Of a stretch of DNA of 64,000 bases, positions 55,375 to 63,454 are shown piece by piece. The stretch is from Psychroflexus aurantiacus (GTDB taxonomy: Bacteria; Bacteroidota; Bacteroidia; Flavobacteriales; Flavobacteriaceae), in NCBI RefSeq assembly GCF_010820555.1, contig NZ_JAAIKD010000001.1, positions 411,885-475,884 of the forward strand. Direction: 5' to 3'. The notes below the pieces were generated by a model. The model was not told the origin of the DNA and ran no database searches. It worked only from the letters and a program-made list of their open reading frames with translations. Each line of letters begins with the position of its first letter. The first letter of the stretch is position 1. Both the position numbers and the translations under genes were made by a program.

Positions 55375-56022
55375 ATGCCTTCAGTCCTTTCTACAAAACA
55401 GCTTTCGCCCGCTCAGAAAAACCTGCTACTCAACGCAGACCTCAGTCTTACCGAATACAATTTTATACAGACACAAGCCTTAGAACTGCCGGCATCTGTA
55501 TCCGAAGCATCTTACCCAAATGCCATTATCACCAGTCAGACAACGGTTGAGTTAATCCAAAATTTCAAAATCAAAACGTGCTATTGTGTGGGTGAAAACA
55601 CCGCTTTAAAATTGAAATCCCTGGGGTTTGACGTCGAACTCATCGCTGAACAAGGGAAGGCCTTAGCTGAAGCCATCATCGAAAGCTATCCTGACCAGGC
55701 TTTTACCTTTTTTGGAAGTCGGCAGCGAAGGCCTGAACTTTCTGAAGCTCTTGAAAAAGCAAAAGTGAGTCTCACAGAGATTTTCGTTTACGAAACCCTC
55801 AAAACGCCTAAATCCTTCAACCGGACATTCGATGCCGTGCTGTGCTTCAGCCCTTCCGGAGTGGACAGCTTTTTTGAAGGAAACCCCAATTCAGCATCCC
55901 AACTGATTTGCATTGGAGAAACCACTGCGAGACAAGCAAAGCTCTACACAGAACGCATTTTTATATCGAGTAAAACCAGTATAGAAAGTGTCATCGTAAA
56001 AGCGGTGAAGGTGTTGAAGTAA
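55375..56022 (+). CDS. hemD: Uroporphyrinogen-III synthase
   Basis: 215 aa, the diverged HemD family, recognised by the bilobal pattern (PNAIITSQTTVELI, CYCVGENTALKLKSLGF, FTFFGSRQRRPELSEAL, FDAVLCFSPSGVDSFF, LICIGETTARQA) and by position after hemC. It cyclises hydroxymethylbilane. The N-terminal lobe is short compared with many HemD proteins of about 240-250 aa. hemE, which often follows in relatives, is absent; a gene on the other strand comes next with 4 bp between the stops. Confidence 0.9.
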   Translation: MPSVLSTKQLSPAQKNLLLNADLSLTEYNFIQTQALELPASVSEASYPNAIITSQTTVELIQNFKIKTCYCVGENTALKLKSLGFDVELIAEQGKALAEAIIESYPDQAFTFFGSRQRRPELSEALEKAKVSLTEIFVYETLKTPKSFNRTFDAVLCFSPSGVDSFFEGNPNSASQLICIGETTARQAKLYTERIFISSKTSIESVIVKAVKVLK

Positions 56023-56026
56023 ACCC

Positions 56027-57217
56027 TTAGTCTTCGAGCTTGACTTCAACCCAAACCAGTCTGTGGTCGGAGCTGGATGCTCTATCCAGCATCAACTCAT
56101 GCAAAGCTTCGCCTTCTACCGGCCAGAATACCCCATGATCGACCACGTTTAAATCTGTGGAAGGCAGCACATAATCTGCTCTCAGTTTCCATGAAGCAGT
56201 GTGGTATTTTCCGTAGGGATTATCAGGGCTTAAGGATTCACCGCCTTTGCTGGAAGGCGTAAACTCATTATTCACCCGGGGGTGATTCAATAAATCGCTG
56301 ATGCCTTCGGTCCTGGCGTTACCTTCATCCGGGGAAGCGTTCAAATCTCCCATAATGACGAAGGTCTCTGATCCCAGGGAACCGGTTTCGCCCTTATCAT
56401 CATAGATATAAGCGCCCTGGTTTTTATCGATATAGTCTTTCCAGAATCTGATTTCATCGTGATTCCTTTTGCCATTTCTATCTTCCTCCCCGTCAAAACC
56501 TGGCGGAGTAGGATGGCTGACAAGGACATGTATGGTTTTCTCACCGACTATGACGGGCACATCCCAGTGGGATTTGGAAGACAGCCTGAAGGCCTCCCAG
56601 GCTTCATCGCTATAAAAGTTATTACCGTCAGCAGTTTTGGTTTCTAAATAATCTGGCATATCCTTCCACTTGAATTGCTGAAAAGTGCGAATGTTCGTTT
56701 TGTCGATGGGGTATTTCGATAGCAGTACCATCCCATAATGCCCGGGATACCGCCCATAACCAAAGGCATCGTTGGCACTGCCTTCAAATTTACGATCTCC
56801 GTTAAGATCGAACGGCGTTTCTATGCCCGTATTGGGGGCAGCATAGTAATAATAAGGATAGTCGATCGCTTGTGCTTCTCCCTGAGACACCTTAAGATAA
56901 GCCTTGATGAATTGCTCTATGCCCTGTTCAGGATTTTCGATATAGTCAAATTCATTGAGGAGAATTACATCCGGTCTTTGGGTCTGTATGAGTTTGGCAA
57001 TGTTTTTAATATGTGGGCTGCTTCCACTGGCCAGTTTATCAATTAGCACCTGAGAAGACACCCCATCGGCATACCGGCCTAGATAATTTTCAGATTCCAT
57101 ACTGACGTTGAAGGTCGCAAACATGACCGCCGTCTGCTGGTCTGATGCACTAGGGTTTTTACATTGAATCATGAGCAAAACCAATACTAAAAGCGAGGGT
57201 AAATCTTTGAAGCGCAT
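56027..57217 (-). CDS. Endonuclease/exonuclease/phosphatase-family lipoprotein
   Basis: About 396 aa from the ATG at 57217, chosen because it begins a lipoprotein signal (MRFKDLPSLLVLVLLMIQC); an ATG at 57262 would put 15 extra residues before it. EEP-fold motifs: FATFNVSMESENYLG, RPDVILLNEFDYIE, VIMGDLNASPDEG and SSDHRLVWVEV. Substrate unknown; the fold covers nucleases, phospholipid and sugar-phosphate phosphatases. The lipid anchor points to an envelope role. It converges on hemD. Confidence 0.88.
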   Translation of the reverse strand: MRFKDLPSLLVLVLLMIQCKNPSASDQQTAVMFATFNVSMESENYLGRYADGVSSQVLIDKLASGSSPHIKNIAKLIQTQRPDVILLNEFDYIENPEQGIEQFIKAYLKVSQGEAQAIDYPYYYYAAPNTGIETPFDLNGDRKFEGSANDAFGYGRYPGHYGMVLLSKYPIDKTNIRTFQQFKWKDMPDYLETKTADGNNFYSDEAWEAFRLSSKSHWDVPVIVGEKTIHVLVSHPTPPGFDGEEDRNGKRNHDEIRFWKDYIDKNQGAYIYDDKGETGSLGSETFVIMGDLNASPDEGNARTEGISDLLNHPRVNNEFTPSSKGGESLSPDNPYGKYHTASWKLRADYVLPSTDLNVVDHGVFWPVEGEALHELMLDRASSSDHRLVWVEVKLED

Positions 57218-57329
57218 TTTGTTTTGTTTAGACTGTACGTCTGCAATAATACGCTTATTCAAGTTTTTCTAAATGATGAATTATTCAAAAAAAAACCGGG
57301 TACTGACTGTTTTTTTTCCTAAAACAAAA

Positions 57330-57353
57330 AAATCCCGCCTTTCAGCGGGATTT
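57330..57353 (-). terminator. Terminator of the M16 peptidase operon
   Basis: 9-bp stem AAATCCCGC/GCGGGATTT with a 6-nt loop, followed on the minus strand by T-rich sequence; 22 nt after the peptidase stop. Confidence 0.85.
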
Positions 57354-57374
57354 AAGAATCATAAACACTAAACC

Positions 57375-59441
57375 TTATTCGAAATCGGCATCGGCAACGC
57401 CTTCGTTAAATTTAACTTCTTCTATTTTAATATCAACGCTTTGTGGACCAAAACTTTGACTTAAGGTCATTGGAATCAAAATTCCGTTTTTATCTGTATA
57501 ATCCAGGTATGAAATGGTGGATACCATTTTTTGCCCCATCTGTTCTGCCGTAGTTTCCGTAGCCAGCTTCAAACCAGAATCTACACTGTAGAATTCTCTA
57601 ACATTGTCTGTAAGCTTAACAACATAAGCATCTTCACCATTAACTGGCTCAATCCCCGTAAGTTCTGCGTTTTCTGAGACACTCAATTCAGGAAAGAGAC
57701 CGGAACTCGCTTTGGTATCTTTTATTTGTTGCTCGTTTAAGTCCATTCTTTGACCCTGGCCAGCAGCATAGCCTTTTTCACCATCAAAAACCTGTTTGCT
57801 AAGTGTCATCCCATTCATTTCAATCATAGTGAGAGATTTTCCGCCTTTAGCCGCTTTACTTGTAAACGATAAAGTCCTGCCCTGAAGGCTTGCATTCCCT
57901 TTCATCATCATGGAATTGACTTTAGACACTGCCTCTTCTCCACCTACAGCAGAGATATAATCCTCATACACGGTTGCTACTGTAACCCCTTCCGGAAGTT
58001 CTTTTTTGAACTCAGGCTTGTCAATAGGATTCGCATATTGATCAAAATAATTTACAGGAAGATTCAATCTATCAAGATTATCTACAACCTCACTTCCTTT
58101 ACCCACCATGATTATTCTTGCATTATCAATCTTAAAGTACTTTTGAGAAACGGCTTTAACATCCTCAGCAGACACCTTATTGATATTGTCAAGATAATTT
58201 TCATAAAAATCCTGTGGTAAATTATTGAGCTTTATGCTAAGCGCATAGTTTGCAATGGTTTGAGGACGCTCTAATGCCATTACAAAGTTTCCAACATACT
58301 TAGCTTTAGCGTTTTCTAAAGTTTGCGCATCAACGGGCTCTGTTCTAATCCGTTTTATTTCTTTAACGAACTCAACCACCGCACTATCTGCTACGGCATT
58401 TCTTACCTTAGCGGAAGCATTAAATCTAGAGACACCATATCGGTTTGACCCTAAACTTGAATAAGCACCATACGTATAGCCTTTGTCCTCACGAAGATTT
58501 TTGAACAGGTAGCCTTCACCGCCTCCTCCAAGAATGTTATTTGCCATCAATGCAGCAAAATAATCTTCGTCGTTCTGCTTCAAGTCCACATTATTTGTTA
58601 CTGTAATGTCCGTTTGAGAGGCGTTTGGCATATCGATAAAATTAATTTGAGTAGTCGATACATTCTCTGTCAATTTTGGTTCAGATATGTTTGGTAAATC
58701 CTGTTTTTCCCAATCCCCAAAAAACTTTTTTATTTGTTTTTTCGCGGCCTTTGGATCAATATCGCCTACAACAACAATATAAGCATCGTTGGGAGCAAAA
58801 CGCACCTTATAAAGATCTTTTACATCTTGAAAAGTAACATTGTTAACCGTTTCTTCTGTTAAATACTCTCCATAAACATGATCCTTGCCATAAGCTAAAG
58901 CGCTAACAACTCTTCCTGAAACTGCATCTAAGCTTTTTTCGCTTGACTTTAAATTTTCGATCAGCTTCTCTTTCTCTTTTTCAAATTCCTGTTCTACCAA
59001 TAACGGATTAATGGTAGCATCTGCCATAAGCTCGACAATACGATCAGAGTATTTCACCAATCCACTTCCAAAGGCTCCACTAGAACCAAAGCTTATGCTA
59101 GCTCCTAAAAAGTCAACTTCTTCGTTGAAATCATCTTTGGAAATCGAAGTGGTTCCATTACCGAGCATTGCAGATAATAAACTTGCAACACCTGCTTTAT
59201 CTCCTTCCTTGTAAGGCAAGTTGTCTATACTCAACTGATAAGAAACGCGAGGTAACTTATTATTTTCAACCACCATAACGGTGATTCCGTTCTTTAATTT
59301 AAATTCCTTTGGCTTTTCAAGATTGATTTTGGGTTCAGGGCCAGCTTCAGGCATCTGAGATCTATCTATTTGAGCGTTGACTCCAAATGCAATCAAAGCA
59401 ACACCTATAAAAGCGACTAATTTTATGTTTATTGTTTTCAT
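57375..59441 (-). CDS. M16-like peptidase subunit lacking the zinc motif, with C-terminal LolA-like extension
   Basis: 688 aa. Signal peptide about 1-23 (GVNAQ). Two M16 half-domains cover about 35-470 (FKLKNGITVMVVENNKLPRVSYQL; the substrate-clamp pattern GGGEGYLFKNLREDKGYTYGAYS). The zinc site HxxEH of the first half is replaced by SLLSAMLGNG, so catalysis is not expected. About 200 C-terminal residues (from about 480) form a separate beta-rich domain resembling outer-membrane-lipoprotein sorting/LolA-fold proteins (MNGMTLSKQVFDGEKGYAAG). Co-transcribed 1 bp after the active partner. Confidence 0.9.
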   Translation of the reverse strand: MKTINIKLVAFIGVALIAFGVNAQIDRSQMPEAGPEPKINLEKPKEFKLKNGITVMVVENNKLPRVSYQLSIDNLPYKEGDKAGVASLLSAMLGNGTTSISKDDFNEEVDFLGASISFGSSGAFGSGLVKYSDRIVELMADATINPLLVEQEFEKEKEKLIENLKSSEKSLDAVSGRVVSALAYGKDHVYGEYLTEETVNNVTFQDVKDLYKVRFAPNDAYIVVVGDIDPKAAKKQIKKFFGDWEKQDLPNISEPKLTENVSTTQINFIDMPNASQTDITVTNNVDLKQNDEDYFAALMANNILGGGGEGYLFKNLREDKGYTYGAYSSLGSNRYGVSRFNASAKVRNAVADSAVVEFVKEIKRIRTEPVDAQTLENAKAKYVGNFVMALERPQTIANYALSIKLNNLPQDFYENYLDNINKVSAEDVKAVSQKYFKIDNARIIMVGKGSEVVDNLDRLNLPVNYFDQYANPIDKPEFKKELPEGVTVATVYEDYISAVGGEEAVSKVNSMMMKGNASLQGRTLSFTSKAAKGGKSLTMIEMNGMTLSKQVFDGEKGYAAGQGQRMDLNEQQIKDTKASSGLFPELSVSENAELTGIEPVNGEDAYVVKLTDNVREFYSVDSGLKLATETTAEQMGQKMVSTISYLDYTDKNGILIPMTLSQSFGPQSVDIKIEEVKFNEGVADADFE

Positions 59442-59442
59442 C

Positions 59443-60756
59443 TTAGTTATCTTCTTTTTTTGGTAAATACTCGATTTCTACCCTTTGATTAGGGCTTAAA
59501 TACTTCTTAGCAACGTCTCTAATTTCCTCTCTTGTTATAGATCGGTAAAGCTCCAACTGAGTGTTGATCAGATCCACATCCTCATATAACAAGTAGTAGG
59601 TAGCCAAAGAACTGGCTATCCCTGCAACACTAGAGTTAGAACTTACGAATCTGCTTTCAAATTGGTTCAATAATTTCTGATAGTCTCTTTCAGAGATCAA
59701 TTCATTCTGCATTTTAAGAATCTCTTCATCAATTTCTGCTAACAGAGTGTCCAAAGAAACATCGCCTAAGGGCAGCGCTAACAAAGCAAAAATATTATAA
59801 TCTACCTGACCCAGGTTGATCGCCTGAGCTTGTAAAGCCATCTTTTGTTCATCAACTAATTTTTTGTACAAAACAGAACTCTTTCCACCGCTTAAATAGG
59901 TTGAAATCATGTCTAATACGAAAGCATCACGGGTGGCCTGTCCAGGTAATCTATAGGCGGCGATGATGGCAGGAATCTGGATATTTGCATCGTAAGCTTT
60001 CACCCGTTTAGTAGAGGTTATAGGCTCTTCTTCAGGAAAATCTCTCACCACTTCAGGACGTGGCTTAACCGGCCCAAAGTAATCTTCAACCATTTTCATA
60101 GTTTCAGCTTTGTCTATGTCTCCGGCAACGATGAGTACAGCATTGTTTGGACCATAATATTTGTTGAAATATGCATTAAATTCTTCCAAAGTCGCCGCAT
60201 CTAAGTGCTCCATTTCTCCAATATTCGTATCCTTATAGGGGTGCACTGTGAAAAGATTTTCGCCTACAACCTCTAAAAATTTACCATAAGGTCTATCATA
60301 GCTTTGTCGCTTTTCTTCTTTTACGACCTCATTTTGAGTCTCTACTCCCTGTTCATCAATTACTGGATGCAGCATGCGCTCGGACTCCAACCATAGTCCC
60401 AGTTCCAGCTTATTGGACGGGAAGATTTCATAATAATAGGTCCTGTCCTGGGACGTATTGGCATTAAACGTACCTCCGTTGGCAGGAATTATTTTCATGA
60501 ACTCACCTCTTCCTATATTTTCTGAGCCTTCAAATAACAAATGTTCAAAAAAGTGAGCGAAGCCGGTACGATCTCTAGGGCCGTCCTTTCCACCTACGTT
60601 ATACATAACAGAGGTGATTACAACAGGTGCCGTGTTATCCTGATGCAGGATCACATGCAAACCATTGTCCAAGTCATATTCTGTAAATTCCACCTTCTGG
60701 GCCTGTGCCAGCGTGATAAAAAATACAAAAACAGATAACATAATAGTCTTAGTCAT
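59443..60756 (-). CDS. M16 zinc metallopeptidase (active subunit)
   Basis: 437 aa. Signal peptide about 1-20 (ITLAQAQ). The inverted zinc motif HFFEH (H68, E71, H72) lies in GFAHFFEHLLFEGSE, and the distal glutamate is in NEVVKEEKRQSYDRPYG (about 147). Periplasmic or outer-membrane-associated protease. It probably forms a heterodimer with the catalytically silent protein encoded downstream, as in mitochondrial processing peptidase-like pairs (family knowledge plus inference). Confidence 0.94.
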   Translation of the reverse strand: MTKTIMLSVFVFFITLAQAQKVEFTEYDLDNGLHVILHQDNTAPVVITSVMYNVGGKDGPRDRTGFAHFFEHLLFEGSENIGRGEFMKIIPANGGTFNANTSQDRTYYYEIFPSNKLELGLWLESERMLHPVIDEQGVETQNEVVKEEKRQSYDRPYGKFLEVVGENLFTVHPYKDTNIGEMEHLDAATLEEFNAYFNKYYGPNNAVLIVAGDIDKAETMKMVEDYFGPVKPRPEVVRDFPEEEPITSTKRVKAYDANIQIPAIIAAYRLPGQATRDAFVLDMISTYLSGGKSSVLYKKLVDEQKMALQAQAINLGQVDYNIFALLALPLGDVSLDTLLAEIDEEILKMQNELISERDYQKLLNQFESRFVSSNSSVAGIASSLATYYLLYEDVDLINTQLELYRSITREEIRDVAKKYLSPNQRVEIEYLPKKEDN

Positions 60757-60864
60757 TTTTTTTGTTTTTGGTTATATCCTGTAAGTCTCAAATTATACAA
60801 TTTGTTACAAAAATTTAGAGTTCATTTTATAGTTTTGAAATCCTTAAGAGTTTATTAATTCATG

Positions 60865-60893
60865 TTGAAAATTCTTATCCATTCTTAATTTTG
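60865..60893 (+). promoter_or_regulatory. Promoter of the DUF4199 gene
   Basis: TTG (60865-60867), 18 nt, TAATTTTG (60886-60893): both Bacteroidota boxes with normal spacing, 26 nt before the start. Confidence 0.65.
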
Positions 60894-60918
60894 ATATATT
60901 AGCAAATAAATTTAACCC

Positions 60919-61359
60919 ATGAGTCGATTTGTACTTTCAGTAAGATTTGGAATAGCATTAGCTTCCTCTTTAATAGCATACTTTTTGGTTTTATCCTTAT
61001 TCGGACTGCATACCAACCCATTATTTAGTTTATTTAATGGGGTTATTACCGGTTTTGCCATCTATGAAGCCATAAGATACAAGCGAATTGAATTAAAATC
61101 TGATTATACGTATACAAAGGGCTTTCAGGCCGGAATAGTGACCGGTTTTCTGGCTACCATCCTCTTTACCATTTTTATGGCGGTCTATGTGACGGAAGTC
61201 GACCCCGATTTCATCAGTAAAATCGCCGAAACCTTTTCCAAATCCTATTCAGTAGGTGTTGGAATCTTTAGTTTCACCGTTTTACTCGGCGGTTTTGCCA
61301 CGACCATCGTCCTGACCCTGTCCTTCATGCAGCTGCTCAAACGCAGTTTGAAGGCTTAG
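60919..61359 (+). CDS. DUF4199 membrane protein
   Basis: 146 aa with four helices (about 8-28, 33-50, 70-92, 112-138). YKRIELKSDYTYTKGFQAGIVTGFLATILFTIFMAVY is the typical DUF4199 middle section. The family is widespread in Bacteroidota and uncharacterised. It has its own promoter and is separated by 86 bp from rplU, which has another. Confidence 0.85.
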   Translation: MSRFVLSVRFGIALASSLIAYFLVLSLFGLHTNPLFSLFNGVITGFAIYEAIRYKRIELKSDYTYTKGFQAGIVTGFLATILFTIFMAVYVTEVDPDFISKIAETFSKSYSVGVGIFSFTVLLGGFATTIVLTLSFMQLLKRSLKA

Positions 61360-61379
61360 TATTTTCATTCAAATTTAAA

Positions 61380-61410
61380 TTGCCCTTTTATTTTTAAAGT
61401 ACTATATTTG
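61380..61410 (+). promoter_or_regulatory. Promoter of rplU-rpmA
   Basis: TTG (61380-61382), 20 nt, TATATTTG (61403-61410): a close match to the Bacteroidota consensus, 35 nt before rplU. Confidence 0.7.
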
Positions 61411-61445
61411 CAAACTATTTAGTAAAAATTAAATAACTAAACACT

Positions 61446-61943
61446 ATGTATGCAATTGTAGAGATAGCAGGGCAGCAATTTAAAGTTGCGAAAGACCAGA
61501 AAGTGTTTGTTCACCGTTTAAAAGAAGAAGAAGGTACGGATGTATCTTTTGACAAAGTTCTTTTACATGCAGACGGAGACAACATTACTCTAGGCGCCCC
61601 GGCTATAGATGGTGCTTCCATTAGCGCAAAAGTCGTTAAGCACCTGAAAGGAGACAAGGTTATTGTCTTTAAAAAGAAAAGAAGAAAAGGATACCGTAAG
61701 AAAAATGGTCACCGCCAGTACCTTACTGAAATCCAAATTGGAGACATCTCTGTTTCTGGAGGTTCTTCAAAATCGACTTCGGCTTCTAAGAAAAAAGAAG
61801 AAACCAAAGAAGCTAAAAAAGAAGAAACAACCGACTTGAGCAAGCACACTGTGGCTGAGCTTAAAGAAATGGCCAAAGAAAGAGGCTTGGAAGGATACTC
61901 TGCTTTGAAAAAAGCTGAATTGATCGAATTATTAAGTAAGTAA
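61446..61943 (+). CDS. rplU: 50S ribosomal protein L21 with C-terminal SAP/Rho-N-like extension
   Basis: 165 aa, against about 103 for E. coli L21. Residues 1 to about 103 are ordinary L21 (MYAIVEIAGQQFKVAKDQ, HLKGDKVIVFKKKRRKGYRK, HRQYLTEIQI). A lysine/glutamate-rich linker follows (about 108-130), then a helix-extension-helix of the SAP/Rho N-terminal kind (LSKHTVAELKEMAKERG...YSALKKAELIELL). Such extensions occur in other Bacteroidota L21 proteins and may bind nucleic acid; the role is unproven. Operon with rpmA. Confidence 0.96.
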   Translation: MYAIVEIAGQQFKVAKDQKVFVHRLKEEEGTDVSFDKVLLHADGDNITLGAPAIDGASISAKVVKHLKGDKVIVFKKKRRKGYRKKNGHRQYLTEIQIGDISVSGGSSKSTSASKKKEETKEAKKEETTDLSKHTVAELKEMAKERGLEGYSALKKAELIELLSK

Positions 61944-61966
61944 CATAATTACAAAAACTAAACATC

Positions 61967-62227
61967 ATGGCACATAAGAAAGGTGTTGGAAGTTCAAAAA
62001 ACGGAAGAGAATCAGAATCAAAACGTCTTGGCGTTAAAATTTTTGGTGGACAGGCTGCTGTTGCTGGAAATATCATCGTGAGACAAAGAGGAACTGCTCA
62101 CAAGCCAGGCGAGAATGTATATGCTGGAAAGGATCATACATTACACGCTAAAGTGGATGGAACCGTACATTTTAAGAAAACAAAAGATGACAAGTCTTTT
62201 GTCTATGTCACTCCATTTGAAGCTTAA
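61967..62227 (+). CDS. rpmA: 50S ribosomal protein L27
   Basis: 86 aa. The start [22 protein letters not shown] is the mature-type N-terminus, which lies close to the peptidyl-transferase centre. It lacks the cleavable extension seen in Firmicutes L27. [17 protein letters not shown] and [14 protein letters not shown] complete the family pattern. A strong terminator follows. Confidence 0.97.
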   Translation: MAHKKGVGSSKNGRESESKRLGVKIFGGQAAVAGNIIVRQRGTAHKPGENVYAGKDHTLHAKVDGTVHFKKTKDDKSFVYVTPFEA

Positions 62228-62247
62228 GCAATTAACTTCTAATATAC

Positions 62248-62282
62248 AAAAAGCCCTTTAATTGATTTTAAAGGGCTTTTTG
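62248..62282 (+). terminator. Terminator of rplU-rpmA
   Basis: Stem AAAAAGCCCTTTAA/TTTAAAGGGCTTTTT (about 14 bp) with a short loop and a T run. Confidence 0.9.
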
Positions 62283-62382
62283 TATCTCTGAATCCTGCCA
62301 CAGTGACTTAGGAAAGGAAATTATATGGGATTTCATGAACAAACTTCAGCGTTTAAATTCAGGTGCATACGCCTCCTAAATC

Positions 62383-62424
62383 AGAAGCAAAGCTCCTGGA
62401 AGTGCTTCCGGGAGCTTTGCTTCT
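62383..62424. repeat. Long near-perfect hairpin (19-bp stem)
   Basis: AGAAGCAAAGCTCCTGGAA and TTCCGGGAGCTTTGCTTCT pair over 19 positions with one G-T wobble and a GTGC tetraloop. No T run on either side, so it is not a classical terminator. It lies 25 nt downstream of a leftward gene. Confidence 0.85.
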
Positions 62425-62448
62425 TATGCCTGTTATGGTATGCTTATG

Positions 62449-62886
62449 TTAAAACCAAGCCTTCCAGGGAATCCTTGAAAGCATAAGCAGTAAGGCCAGG
62501 GCATAAAAAATAGCGATGGTTCTAAACTTCTTGTTGGAAGCCAGCTTCTTTTTGTGTTTGCTGTAGCCTACGGTGATGAGGACAATCGTTATTATCATCG
62601 TTAATGGGTGCTCCACAAGGTATAATCTCAAAGTGCTGTCCTGCATGACGCCTTTCATGCCAACTTCTGAAAAGGCATTGAAATACGGGCTTACGAAATA
62701 TAAGACCAGGCCAATAAGCAATTGTAAATGCGAAACAATAAGCGTAAACAGTGAAATTCTAAAGTCTTGCGGGCCAAATGATTTTTTGCCCAGGGTTTTG
62801 ATAATCGCATTAAAAGTCGCTAATACCAAAACTAAAACGACTAAATAAGCCCAATAGGAGTGAACAATCTGAATAACTTCGTACAT
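62449..62886 (-). CDS. Four-helix membrane protein, cytochrome-b-like
   Basis: 145 aa with four helices. The N-terminal HSYWAYLVVLVLVLATFN, the ISLFTLIVSHLQLLIGLVLYF helix with a histidine, and EHPLTMIITIVLITVGYSKHKKK with another give a two-histidine layout that could bind haem. The flavobacterial family is often labelled 'cytochrome B' or, by a naming error, ribosomal protein L27. No experimental function is known to me. It is in the same direction as and 5 bp after the thioesterase gene. Confidence 0.75.
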   Translation of the reverse strand: MYEVIQIVHSYWAYLVVLVLVLATFNAIIKTLGKKSFGPQDFRISLFTLIVSHLQLLIGLVLYFVSPYFNAFSEVGMKGVMQDSTLRLYLVEHPLTMIITIVLITVGYSKHKKKLASNKKFRTIAIFYALALLLMLSRIPWKAWF

Positions 62887-62891
62887 AGTAT

Positions 62892-63410
62892 TTATTTATT
62901 ATTTTCAAAAAGAGCTTTAAGCTCTGTAGCGTTTTGTGGTTTCATTTTACCTGCCAGAACCAGGCTTAACTGCTTACGTCTTAAAGCAGCATCAAACCTT
63001 TCTTTTTCAAGTTTGGTTTGCGGCTCCAATTTAGGAACTTCTACGGGATTTCCTGTATCATCTACAGCAACAAACGTATAAATCGCTTCATTGGCTTTAG
63101 ACCGTTTTCCGCTTTCACGGTCTTCGATCCAGACATCGATAAATATTTCCATCGAGGTTTTGAAGTTTCTGGAAACTTTAGCTTCAACAGTCACCACACT
63201 CCCCAGGGGAATGGCTTTATTGAAAGCGACGTGGTTGACAGATGCCGTCACGACGATACGCCTGGAATGTCGTCTTGCAGCAATACTCGCGGCACGATCC
63301 ATCCTCGCTAAAAGCTCTCCGCCAAACAAATTGTTGAGTGGATTCGTTTCACTGGGTAAAACTAAATCGGTGAGTGTGGTTTTAGAATCTTCAGGATATT
63401 TTACTTCCAT
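62892..63410 (-). CDS. Acyl-CoA thioesterase (hotdog fold)
   Basis: 172 aa. LPSETNPLNNLFGGELLARMDRAASIAARRHSRR is the YciA/BFIT-type hotdog core with the catalytic N/D patch, followed by HVAFNKAIPLGSVVTVEAKV and TFVAVDD. It hydrolyses acyl-CoA esters in the cytosol. It precedes the cytochrome-b-like gene and follows the SPOR gene on the same strand, a gene order seen in other flavobacteria. Confidence 0.93.
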   Translation of the reverse strand: MEVKYPEDSKTTLTDLVLPSETNPLNNLFGGELLARMDRAASIAARRHSRRIVVTASVNHVAFNKAIPLGSVVTVEAKVSRNFKTSMEIFIDVWIEDRESGKRSKANEAIYTFVAVDDTGNPVEVPKLEPQTKLEKERFDAALRRKQLSLVLAGKMKPQNATELKALFENNK

Positions 63411-63454
63411 GTCTATTTTTCTGCAAAGATAGGATTTGTCTTGTTAACCCAATC

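Noticed and set aside
56027-57262. Longer start of the EEP lipoprotein at 57262
   Set aside because: It would place 15 polar residues before a clear lipoprotein signal; the start at 57217 is preferred.
57375-59441. Second M16 protein as a pseudogene
   Set aside because: The frame is intact over 688 codons and the fold patterns are conserved; loss of HxxEH is typical of partner subunits in M16 pairs.
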